In this document: one piece after another, positions 1 to 7,593 of the stretch
How the letters are laid out: each line of letters begins with the position of its first letter
Position numbering within the stretch: the stretch's first letter is position 1
Source of the DNA: Dunaliella salina
Taxonomy: Eukaryota > Chlorophyta > Chlorophyceae > Chlamydomonadales > Dunaliellaceae
Reading direction: 5' to 3'
NCBI GenBank assembly: GCA_002284615.2
Contig: MU070262.1
Location: 61,490 to 73,477 of the forward strand
Length of the DNA stretch: 11,988 nt
The notes under the pieces: model-generated
Told to the model about the DNA's origin: nothing
Database searches by the model: none
Seen by the model: the letters and a program-made list of their open reading frames with translations, nothing else
Position numbers and translations under genes: made by a program

Positions 1-99
1 CCAACAGGTGCATGTTGCATATACAAGTTGCACCTGGAAATGAGATATTGATCATGCCTGCAAAACTTCTTAATCCCGCTTGGGGATGACACCTCCTGC

Positions 100-1210
100 A
101 AAACACCCAAACCGAAATCTGCCACCCATCAGGCCGCCCCCAATGCAGGCTTTCGTGCTGTGATGGTGGCCCCAGGAGTGCAACTGCAGAACATGCGGCT
201 CACAGCCATCCAACCAAAGAGTTCCTGCAACAGTGCTGTGCGTGACACAAAAAATGCGGACAAGGAAGACAGAACATAGGCTTCTGTGCTGCGCTGGTGG
301 CCTCAGAAGAGCAACTGCAGAGCGTGCGGCTCACAGCAATATAATTGAAAAATTCCTGCAACAGTGCTGTGCGTGACACAAAAAATGCGGACAAGGAAGA
401 CAGAAGGAAGAAGGAAACAGATTCCTTGCAAGCCTGCACATTCACAGGGCCCTGGCCCCAGGCTGCCCCCGACGCAGGCTTCTGTGCTGCGCTGGTGGCC
501 CCAGAGGTGCAACCGCTGGACATTTCACTCTCAGAGATCCAAGCGGAGAGTTCCTGCTAGCCTTCGCAGTGATGTGCATAACACCAGATGATGAGGCAAC
601 CGAGAATCCTTGCACGGTAGTGCGGTCACAGTGCTGTGCACCTAACACGATGCAGTGCAAACAAAAAGGAAAAAGAACGAGGGGAAAAGGATCCTTGCAT
701 GCCTGCATGTTCACGGGGCGGCCCGTCCCCAGGCCGCCCCCAACACAAGCTTTTGTGCTACGCTGGTGGCCCTGGAGGAGTGAATGCTGGGCATCTGACG
801 CATAGAGATTTAGCCAAAGAAACCTTGCAAGCCTGCACGGTCACAGCGCTGCGCATGACACCGAACAATGCGAACAAGAATGAACAAGAAAGAAAAATGG
901 AAAGAAAAGAACCGTTGCATGCCTGCACCGTCACAGGGCTGCCCGTCCCCAGGCTGCCCCCATCACAGGCCTGTGCTGCGCTAGTGACCATGGAGGAGCA
1001 AGTGCTGGGCATGTGACCCACAAGAGATCCGGCCAAAGAGTTTCTGTTAGCCTGCACACAGCGCTGTGCGTGTCACCAAAGAAAGAGTGACAACCAAAAA
1101 TTCTTGCATGCTTGCGCAACAACAGGGCTGCCCGTCCCCAGGCCGCCCCCAACGCAGGCTTCTGTGCTGCTCTGGTGGCCCTGGAGAAGCAAGTGCTGGG
1201 CAGCAGCAGT
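100..1210. repeat. Degenerate tandem array, about six copies of a 190-260 bp unit
   Basis: The core of the unit reads approximately ccccaggccgcccccaa followed by cgcaggcttctgtgctg and ctggtggcc. It recurs near 131, 470, 731, 951 and 1140, with a shortened copy near 281 that lacks the C-rich half. A second block, related to cagtgctgtgcgtgacac, recurs near 230, 360, 640, 845 and 1060. A purine-rich stretch (aaaaagaaagaa-type) lies between the blocks. Copies differ by many substitutions and indels, so frames are not conserved, and the short open frames here (up to 126 codons) change frame between copies. I read it as an old non-coding satellite. The last copy runs into a possible splice donor at 1265, so a small exon inside the array cannot be excluded. 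The first 100 bases show nothing I recognise. Confidence 0.8.
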
Positions 1211-1211
1211 G

Positions 1212-1516
1212 TGTCAGGCCCTGGAGCCACTGGGCCAGTTGCAAGGGCTGCACAGAGTATACTGGTGAGTCTTGGGGCTCATCCTGTTTGTGTACCATGT
1301 TCTATACATGTTTGACCTCACTGATTTTTCCTCATGTTTGTCTGAATGCGTCAAACTTTTCTCTGAGTAAACACATCAGGAACTGATAGTGCATCTCCCT
1401 CGTGAATGCATTGTGAGCATGCTACCAAACTGTCTTGCTATGGTGCAACAAAGCTTGTCATGTCCCTCAACAATGCTGTTGGCATTTACTATGGCACGCA
1501 GCGGTGTAAGCCTGCT
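1212..1516. other. No recognisable gene; possible splice donor at 1265
   Basis: This stretch is unique sequence. A GTGAGT at 1265-1270 is a good donor match, and the frame reading into it (codons agt ata ctg) is phase 0, the same phase as the acceptor of the exon at 3299. That is compatible with an upstream exon of the zinc-finger gene ending at 1264, but no protein family is recognised upstream, so I do not call it. An open frame starting at 1406 and running 131 codons to 1801 has no domain I recognise and crosses both arms of the hairpin, so it is probably fortuitous. Confidence 0.4.
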
Positions 1517-1671
1517 GGAGTATATGCATGCGTAATGGTGGGTGCGTATTTAGTGACGTCAGGGGCCATGAGGAATGTGCCAGCAAAAAGAAAAGTTCCA
1601 ATTGCTGGTGCATTCCTCGTTGCCCCTGATGTAATTAAATATGCGCCCACCAATGCACTTGCATGTATTCC
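1517..1671 (+). repeat. Long hairpin (69-nt arms, 17-nt loop), candidate small-RNA precursor
   Basis: The arms 1517-1585 and 1603-1671 are inverted repeats that align without a gap. By hand pairing, 54 of 69 positions are Watson-Crick. Of the 15 others, 10 are G-U or U-G if the plus strand is transcribed (for example 1579/1609, 1569/1619, 1546/1642, 1523/1665). Only five are true mismatches (1567/1621, 1555/1633, 1535/1653, 1531/1657, 1529/1659). On the minus strand those ten would be A-C clashes. A plus-strand RNA would therefore fold into a stem of about 69 bp with no bulges, which resembles the long hairpin precursors of algal miRNAs or siRNAs. A fold-back transposon remnant is the alternative; I see no transposase or clear target duplication. 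The structure is certain; the function is inferred. Confidence 0.85.
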
Positions 1672-1688
1672 AACTTTTGCCTATTGGT

Positions 1689-1711
1689 CGTCTCAATCAA
1701 TACTTGAGACG
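1689..1711. repeat. Small perfect hairpin (8-bp stem, 7-nt loop)
   Basis: cgtctcaa at 1689-1696 is the exact inverse complement of ttgagacg at 1704-1711, with loop tcaatac. It lies just downstream of the long hairpin and could be part of the same folded RNA, or chance. There is no T-run after it. Confidence 0.5.
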
Positions 1712-2574
1712 GTCAGCCTCTTACATACATCCATAGACCTTCATACAGTCAGCGGATGGTTGAAGATATGGGACGAAAAAATGCAGCTTTTGCCTAGCTG
1801 ATGCTTTGTGCTTTGTTGGGAAGTGCCCTGATCTCACACGTTGGTTTTCCAGCTGTGTAGCCTGGCAAGGCAAAAGATCATTGAACAATTGCAGATAGAG
1901 AAGTTTGCAAACATTTTTAGTTGGAAGTTTGCAGAGGAAGTCAACTGGCCGACTTGCCAGAAATGCTTTTTTTCACGCTTCTTTTTCAAATCCGATCATG
2001 CCGACCATTATTATTCATGGAAATATTATATTTGCCAGAGAATGATGGAAGTCAGACAACCCCAGGTCTCTCTCCTGGCCCCAGATCACCCCAACATGGC
2101 CTGCAGCTCCACCCTGGGGCCATTTTTCACCCCCAAACTTGATTGGGAGGGTATTGATTGCCCCATATATACTGCCAACATCCTGCACATTCAAAACCAG
2201 AAAAGGAAAATGTCAAAAAATGACCTTTTTGGCACCCCTATGCTAGGTTTTCACAGGGTAGCCTGCTGAAATTCTGTACCTCACCAATTACTAGGTCCTT
2301 TCGACTCGCTTCTTATGCTATGACATTCTTTTGATAAAAGCACTCCAAATTACTAGAAGCCACCCTATTTGGTGCAGTAGGTCGTCTGGAATGTGGATTT
2401 GGTGGTGAAAAGTTGGGTTCATGCCACAGCTACTCAGGCACGGTTGCGAAAACTGGAACCTCTGCAACTCCAGTGCAAGCGATGCTGGTTTAGGATCTCA
2501 AGTTTGAAAGGTGTCAGTTGTGACAAACGTATGCGGGGAGCATGCAAAAATAGGCAATTGAAGGTCTCAGTTGC
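1712..2574. other. Gene-free stretch, no recognised content
   Basis: Two open frames occur here: 1841-2269 (142 codons, Trp/Phe/Cys-rich, ending at 2269) and 2393-2659 (88 codons). Neither shows a domain, and the second runs into the LINE-tail repeats. I also see no exon with convincing borders. The stretch is AT-richer than the repeats on either side. It could be intron or intergenic. Confidence 0.5.
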
Positions 2575-2815
2575 CCCCACCTGGAAAGTTTGCACAAGCT
2601 CAGGGTTAGATGCGTTAAGGAAAAGCTCCCTACAAGGGCCCCTGGCACGGCTGAAGTAAAGAAAAGAACAGTCTGTGCAAGCCAGGGGTCGCGCACATGA
2701 AGAATAAGTTCCCTGACCAGCCTTGTACAACAAAAGAAAAAACAGAAAAGAAAAGTCTTTGCAAGCCAGAGGCCGTATGCGTTAAGGTACGGGTCTCTCA
2801 CCAGCCTAGCAAGGC
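2575..2815 (-). mobile_element. Three tandem short copies of a LINE 3' end
   Basis: The terminal block of the LINE copies at 10733 and 11513 (A/G-rich tail, then gtctacgcaagccaaaggcc and a cattaag-type stretch) recurs three times here. The gcaagcc core is at about 2592 (degraded), 2677 and 2761, a spacing of 84-85 bp. Copies two and three each begin with an A-rich run (2655-2670 and 2731-2754), which on the minus strand is the 3' tail of an element. Each copy keeps only about 60-70 bp of element, so they are severely 5'-truncated. Minus-strand translation shows the motif GLWLAKTFLF in copy three and the related PWLAQTVLF in copy two, matching GLWLA in the copy at 10733. The copies are more diverged than those at the right end, so they are older insertions or a tandem duplication of one. 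Confidence 0.7.
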
Positions 2816-2878
2816 GTTTTCCTTTCTCCTCTCTCTATGGTTTGGTGGCCTGAGGAGGCATCAACCTTGCTGCAATTG

Positions 2879-2920
2879 GAGTTTGTGCTTGTAAGCAATC
2901 GCAAGAGTTTGTGCTTGTAA
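2879..2920. repeat. Short direct repeat, 16 bp twice
   Basis: gagtttgtgcttgtaa occurs at 2879-2894 and again at 2905-2920, 26 bp apart. Both copies contain TGTAA, a chlorophyte poly(A)-like signal, but no gene is known just upstream. Confidence 0.6.
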
Positions 2921-3004
2921 ATAATTGCTGGAGCCTTGCATGGCTTAACCTCAGAGTGCCAGGAGTGCTCAGATCACTTCTATCCTGTGCTGTCACTCCC
3001 TGCC

Positions 3005-3181
3005 ATCATTGTCACATCAAAACCCCAGGTGCAGCAAGCGGTGCTACCATTTTTTGCTGCCCCATCATTGCTAAATCAAACTCTCAAGTGCAGCAAGTGG
3101 TGCTGCCATTTTTTGCTGCCCCATCATTGCTGGATCGAAATCTCAAGTGTAGCAAGTGGTGCTGCCATTATTTGCTGCTTC
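3005..3181. repeat. 59-bp tandem repeat, three copies
   Basis: Copies start at atcatt in 3005, 3064 and 3123, exactly 59 bp apart, each containing gcagcaagtggtgctgcca or a close variant followed by a T-run and gctgcc. A weaker partial copy precedes the array at about 2963-3004. Because 59 is not a multiple of 3, successive copies shift frame, which argues against coding even though a long frame is open from 2936 to 3421. The array ends about 120 bp before the acceptor at 3298. Confidence 0.85.
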
Positions 3182-3298
3182 ACAGAGTGGCGAGTGATGC
3201 TGACATCACAGCTCGCTCCGTTATATCCCTCAGGCCAATACTCTGCTTCCAAGCGTGAATTGTCTGCTCACTGCTGGGTGTCCTGTTTGCGCTTGCAG

Positions 3299-3352
3299 GG
3301 AGCCAAGAAGCCAAAGCCAAAGCCCGTGGTGTGTCCAATCTGCTCAGAGGCG
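3299..3352 (+). CDS. Internal exon of a C2H2 zinc-finger protein (Cys half)
   Basis: This 54-nt exon encodes 18 residues: a basic, proline-rich lead (GAKKPKPKP) and then VVCPICSEA. It is bordered by a pyrimidine-rich run ending in gcttgcag at 3298 and a near-ideal donor GTAAGT at 3353-3358; both borders are phase 0. CPIC is the Cys-x2-Cys knuckle of a classical zinc finger but lacks its histidines. The next exon, also phase 0, begins VGLSSASLNVHFKSKHP and supplies them. The joined motif is C-x2-C-x13-H-x4-H, with zinc ligands at residues 12, 15, 29 and 34 counted from this exon, close to the canonical x12 and x3-5 spacing. Two independent halves fitting in phase is the main evidence. The frame stays open upstream to 2936 across the 59-bp repeats, so a larger first exon starting at the ATG at 2936 is possible but less likely than splicing at 3298. 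Confidence 0.6.
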
Positions 3353-3984
3353 GTAAGTGCACATCATCATGCATGGAGATGTGAGGGAGCAGTTTTCAAG
3401 TCTTGTGCTTTCCTAACGTAAAGTGTGCTCATCCAGATCAGCTCTTGTGTGTTGTGTGAAACGCTTGTGAAGGCTCTGGCTCAGGGATTTCATTGAGATG
3501 TTTTTGAATTTGAGCTTGTGGTTTTTGGGGAGCGCCTCAAGGCTTGGAGCAAGAGTTGCACAAGGAACTTGGCCTAAAAGCCTAAAATTTTGTTGAGGCT
3601 TGTTCTTAGGCCAATGAAAAGCTAGCAATGGGATTCGGATCCTTATTTGTAATGAACCTCTCTAACAAGAGTGACTTCGTGTTTCTCCGGAGTGACGTTT
3701 CAACAAGGAATAAAAAAAGGACGATCAGTGCTACAGTGGTGTGTATAAGCAAAGACAAAAGGCAGGGATTTCAACTAGCTCAAGGTGTCCAATGCTGCTG
3801 TGATGTGTACGAGCATGACAACGGGTGGAGCTTGACCATCCACTCAAGCTCCCTAAACAAATACAGCCTCCTGCTTGGCTGCTTAGCTGCCCTGCAAATG
3901 ATCTATTGATTCAACCTGCAATCAGTTATCAACCAAAAAATGGGAGGCTTGGGGACAAGAAACTTGAGTGCAGGGGGCGCGCCT

Positions 3985-4138
3985 TGTCAAACATGACTGG
4001 CATGACTGTCAAACATGACTGTCAAACATGACTGTCAAGACTATCATGACTGTCAAGCATGACTGTCAAACATGACTGTCAAGCATGACTGTCAAGCATG
4101 ACTGTCAAGCATGACTGTCAAACATGACAGACATGACG
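3985..4138. repeat. 13-bp minisatellite (acatgactgtcaa), about ten copies
   Basis: The unit is acatgactgtcaa or gcatgactgtcaa, with two irregular copies near 3990-4000 and 4040-4052. Each unit contains tgactgtca, an interrupted palindrome (TGAC, one base, GTCA), so each can form a tiny cruciform or offer a dyad protein-binding site. The last copies decay into cagacatgacgac. Confidence 0.9.
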
Positions 4139-4273
4139 ACCTCCCCTTGTTGCACACGGTCTCTGGCCTGCGTAGTTTCTCTTCCACATGACTGTGCGTG
4201 GGGTGTTGACATGTTGCCTCCGAGTGACCACAATAGGCAATTCTGAAAGGCAGACCAATGGCGATCCTGTGAG

Positions 4274-4710
4274 GCATTAGAATTGGGAGCTAGACCATTG
4301 GAATTGGGTGTTGGAACATTAGAATTGGGACATAGAGCATTAAAATTGGGTGTTGGAGCATTATAATTGGGTGTCGAAGCATTTGAATTGGAGCTGGAGC
4401 ATTAGAATTGGGGGTTGGAACATGAGAATTGTGGGCTAGAGCATTAGAATTGTGAGCTAGAGCATTAGAATTGGGGTTTAGAGCATTAGAATTGGGGTTT
4501 AGAGCATTAGAATTGGGGGTTGGAGCATCAGAGTTGGGAGCCAGAGCATTAGAATTGTGAGCTAGAGCATTAGAATTGGGAGCTAGAGCATTAGAATTGA
4601 GTTTTGGAGGAGTAGAATTGGGAGCTAGAGCATTAGAATTGGTTGCCGGAGCATTAAAATTGAAAGCCAGAGCATTAGAATTGGGGGGTACAGAGCATTA
4701 GAATTGGGAG
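4274..4710. repeat. 21-bp minisatellite (gcattagaattgggagctaga), about 21 copies
   Basis: The unit starts gcattagaattggg and ends in a variable gagctaga, tgttgga, gtttaga or gccaga part. One copy is 20 bp. Since 21 is divisible by 3, one minus-strand frame reads a heptapeptide repeat around ILML; it is a by-product of the period and has no start or promoter that I can identify. The array abuts the next repeat without spacer. Confidence 0.93.
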
Positions 4711-5690
4711 GCACAGGCATCTGTGGCACAGGCACAGGCATCGCACGAGGCACAGAAACCGCATGAGGCACAGGCACCTGTGGCACGACATGCACCGCAT
4801 GCAGCACTGCAGAAGGCACTGCATGCGGCACTGCAAGCGGCACTGCAGGCACCTCAGGCACTGCATGCGGCACTGCAGGTACAGCATGCGGCACGCGGTG
4901 AGGCACAAGCACCTCAGGCTCAGGCACCTCAGGCACTTCAGGCGCTGCATGAGGCACTGCATGAGGCACAGGCACACAGCAAAGGGCACTGCATGAGGCA
5001 CAGGCACAGCAAAGGGCACTGCAAGAGGCACAGGCACACAGCAAAGGGCACTGCATGAGGCACAGGAACGCAGCAAAAGGCACTGCATGAGGCACAGCAG
5101 GAGGCACAGCCACAGGCACCTCAGTGAATAACAAGGGCACAGGCACGCAGCGAGGCACGCAGTGAGGCACATGCACCTGTGGCACAGGCACAGCAGGAGG
5201 CACAGGCACTGCAGGAGGCACTTTATGAGGCACAGGCACAGGCACAGCAAGAGGCATAGGCACCTGTGGCACGCAGTGAGGCACAGGCACAAGCACTGCA
5301 TGAGGCACGCAGCAAGGCACAGGCACCTGTGGCACACAGTATGGCACAGGCACAAGCACTGCACGAGGCACACAGCAAGGCACAGAGGCACAGAAGATGG
5401 CACAGGCACCTGTGGCATGCGCTGTGGCACACAGGGGATGGTACAGGCAACTAAGGCACGCGCTGGAGCACCTCAGGCATGCAGTGAGGCAAATAGAATG
5501 CCTGAGATGCAATCTTTGGCACTGACCGAGGCACGCGTTGTGTTGAGCTGTGAGGCACAGGCATGCGCAGTAGCACTGTCTGAGGCACACGCTGTGGCCA
5601 GCAGTGAAGCGCGCTGTGACACACAGGCACGCGCTGTAGCACAGGCTTCTGTGGCACAGGCATCTATGGCACAGTCACTGACACCAGGCA
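4711..5690. repeat. Low-complexity 6-bp-based repeat array (ggcaca/ggcact/tgtggc)
   Basis: About 980 bp of hexamer-phased units: ggcaca, ggcacc, tgtggc, ggcact, gcatga, with higher-order units such as gggcactgcatgaggcac recurring between 4985 and 5090 and gaggcacaggcacctgtggc elsewhere. Copies become more diverged after 5450. Stop-free frames arise on both strands (321 codons on minus at 4625-5590, 251 at 4675-5430, 180 on plus at 5162-5704), but they read Val-Pro/Cys-Leu or His-Arg strings dictated by the hexamer, so I do not call genes. Confidence 0.88.
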
Positions 5691-5782
5691 AAGCCCCATA
5701 CTAATATGTATATTGGTTCAATTTATATATACATGAACAGGAGGGAAGAGTTCGTGTAACTTTTGGACGGCACGTGTCAATC

Positions 5783-5983
5783 CATTTAAAAACTATATAT
5801 TTGGAATCCTCAGATCGAAAAATATCGATTGGTATATATATGAGTTGAATCGGAGAAGGTCGGTGGGGGTGGGTGGTCGAGGGGGTCTGGGCTTTTCGGG
5901 ACCCCCCTCCAGAATTTGGGCCACCTCTGCAGGATTTAAAACATATCGTCAGATTCCTGAGCTCAAGGACTATCGATTGGCAC
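5783..5983. repeat. Weak direct repeat, about 52 bp twice
   Basis: The block 5783-5834 (atttaaaa, then atcctcaga, ending tatcgattgg) resembles 5933-5983 (atttaaaa, then ttcctgagct, ending tatcgattgg). By eye about 70 percent of positions agree. Between them is G-rich sequence with an acceptable short frame but no domain. It may be an old dispersed repeat. Confidence 0.4.
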
Positions 5984-6477
5984 CCCTTTTGTGAAAATTG
6001 GGTTAAGAGGGGTCTGTGTGCATGGCTGGGAGTCAGTGCCATGCGCGCAAGGGGTGTGGGCAGCAAGGGGTGTGGAGGCAAACATGCAGCAAATCAATCC
6101 AAACTTCCAGGATATTGACATTGCATGATGTATTCTTGCATGGTGAAGTTAGGAGGGCAATTGTTCAATTGCAAGCCAGTTGTGGGTGCCTGTAAGGGCA
6201 GGTGTGCATGAGCGTCCGCCGCTTAGTTTTTGCTCCATAACTTTGTCGCGGCTCAACTTTTCAGTGTGGTGAATATGCAGATGGATAGGGAATTTAAAGA
6301 GGAGCAGATTCGTACCCTTTTTGTCTGGATTGGGGCACTGGAAGGGGGTTTTTGGGGTGGAAGGGTGGGTCAGGGGAATCCAGCCCAAAATTTACACGTG
6401 CCTTCCACGAAAAAAAAATTTTTTCCTCCCTCCTGACGTAAATGAAAAATAAAATAGGGTTGGCAAAGCCCCTGAAC

Positions 6478-6640
6478 GATGCAGCTGCTCCTGCAAACTG
6501 ATACCCTGTCCTGGGAGCAAAGAGTCAAAACTGCTAAACCAAGAGGGTAAAAAAAAAGTGGTGGACACCATGCTCCTCAACGGTGCTACTGCTCCTGCAC
6601 ACTAGGTAGCCTGTCCTGGAAGCATTTATTACTGCTAAAC
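6478..6640. repeat. Direct repeat, about 57 bp twice, 103 bp apart
   Basis: The segment from about 6481 (gcagctgctcctgca, then ctgtcctgggagca, ending actgctaaac) is repeated from about 6584 (gctactgctcctgca, ctgtcctggaagca, actgctaaac). The spacer holds an A-run at 6549-6557. Non-coding. Confidence 0.65.
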
Positions 6641-6875
6641 TGTATTTATGTGGCTGTACAGCTCTCCATTTGCATTAAGCTCCAAGTGTGACCTTTAACC
6701 TTACTTCTTTCAGCAAGCATCATTCAACTCATTAAGTCCAGCATTCGCTCCAGTACACTCCCATGCTTTGCATGAATTTCAGATTGCCGAGGCATACAAA
6801 GCAAAAGCCTCAACTGCCGCTCAATGAATTTCCAACACAAAGTGGTTGTACTGAATGTGCACTTTGCACAAGCGA

Positions 6876-6888
6876 GCGCATGCGCGCG

Positions 6889-6960
<72 letters not shown>

Positions 6961-6984
6961 CGCACACACATGCGCACGCACGCG
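6876..6984. repeat. Alternating purine/pyrimidine tract with (CA)31
   Basis: From g6876 to g6984 every base alternates purine and pyrimidine: 109 bp without a break. It comprises a (GC)n block (6882-6896), (CA)31 at 6897-6958, and a mixed tgcgcaca tail. Such tracts are known to favour left-handed Z-DNA under negative supercoiling. The frames across it (Cys-Val or His-Thr strings) are artefacts of the dinucleotide. Confidence 0.95.
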
Positions 6985-7039
6985 AGCACACGCAGGCAGG
7001 CACGCAGACACTCACGTGCACACACATACATGTGCGCGC

Positions 7040-7300
7040 TGAGACTTACACATGGGCATGCCTTATCTGCAGGTGTGCTTGAGCTCAAGCGCAGGACCTG
7101 CTCAAGTGAAATATACTTGGCCATCGTCAAAGTGCATGCACTGCTTTCATCATCCTATTTTGTGCAGGTGGGTGTGAGCTCTGCCACCCACAGATGAAAT
7201 GCAACATTTCAGCGACAGCAAAAGCCGTCATTGAGGTGCACTGCCAAAAGTTTCATCCTGTTCCCTGCAGGTCGGCATGAAGTGCCACAGATGAAATGTA
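7040..7300 (+). repeat. Three decayed look-alikes of the terminal exon's acceptor and start
   Basis: Three sites upstream of the true acceptor (AG ends at 7453) share tgcag followed by gtg or gtc and a similar reading frame. AG ends at 7072 (reads VCLSSSAG), 7167 (VGVSSATHR then stop) and 7270 (VGMKCHR then stop), compared with VGLSSASLN at 7454. The second and third also share ccacagatgaaatg downstream and a gtgcactgc/ttcatcctgtt upstream block, about 95-103 bp apart. I read this as tandem duplication of an intron-exon junction followed by decay. Any used as an acceptor would keep phase 0, but two of the three would truncate the protein within ten residues and lose the His ligands. Confidence 0.6.
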
Positions 7301-7453
7301 ATTGGAGAAGCTGTCACTTTGCCAAGTGCCCAGCCTTTATCACGGCTCTCTCTGCGCGTCGGCAGCGGCTCGGCCTCAGGTGACAAGCAAACGCACAAGA
7401 CACCTTTAACATGCACAGCCTGCATGTGCCTGCATCCATGCCCGTGTCTGCAG

Positions 7454-7556
7454 GTGGGCTTGAGTTCAGCCAGCCTGAATGTGCACTTCAAGAGCAAGCA
7501 CCCAAGGGAAGCGCGCGCGGAGGCAGAGGCCCGGAAATCTGCAGCAGCAGAAGCAG

Positions 7557-7593
<37 letters not shown>

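Larger units (their letters stand above)
3353..7453 (+). other. Predicted 4.1-kb phase-0 intron splitting the zinc finger
   Basis: The donor is GTAAGT at 3353; the acceptor is gtgtctgcag ending at 7453. The intron is unusually long and packed with satellites, listed separately. The parts outside the repeats (3359-3984, 4139-4273, 5691-6475, 6641-6870) contain only short frames with no domain, for example 93 codons at 3628-3909 and 81 at 5873-6118. It may instead contain further exons I cannot see; transcript data would decide. Confidence 0.5.

Noticed and set aside
1406..1801. 131-codon plus-strand open frame
   Set aside because: It covers both arms of the long hairpin and shows no recognisable family; the hairpin explains the sequence better.
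2936..3421. 161-codon open frame containing the CPIC motif as a single exon
   Set aside because: It reads through 59-bp repeats that change frame and past a near-ideal GTAAGT donor; it lacks the zinc-binding histidines unless spliced. Kept only as an alternative start for the short exon.
4274..4710. CRISPR array
   Set aside because: The 21-bp units are contiguous and diverged, without spacers of unique sequence, and the context is eukaryotic.
4625..5590. 321-codon minus-strand open frame (Val-Pro-His and Cys-Leu rich)
   Set aside because: It spans the hexamer array and the end of the 21-bp array; stop-free frames exist on both strands there because of the repeat unit. No domain, no plausible start context.
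6724..7197. Cys-Val and His-Thr repeat proteins across the CA tract
   Set aside because: They are translations of a dinucleotide repeat in several frames on both strands.
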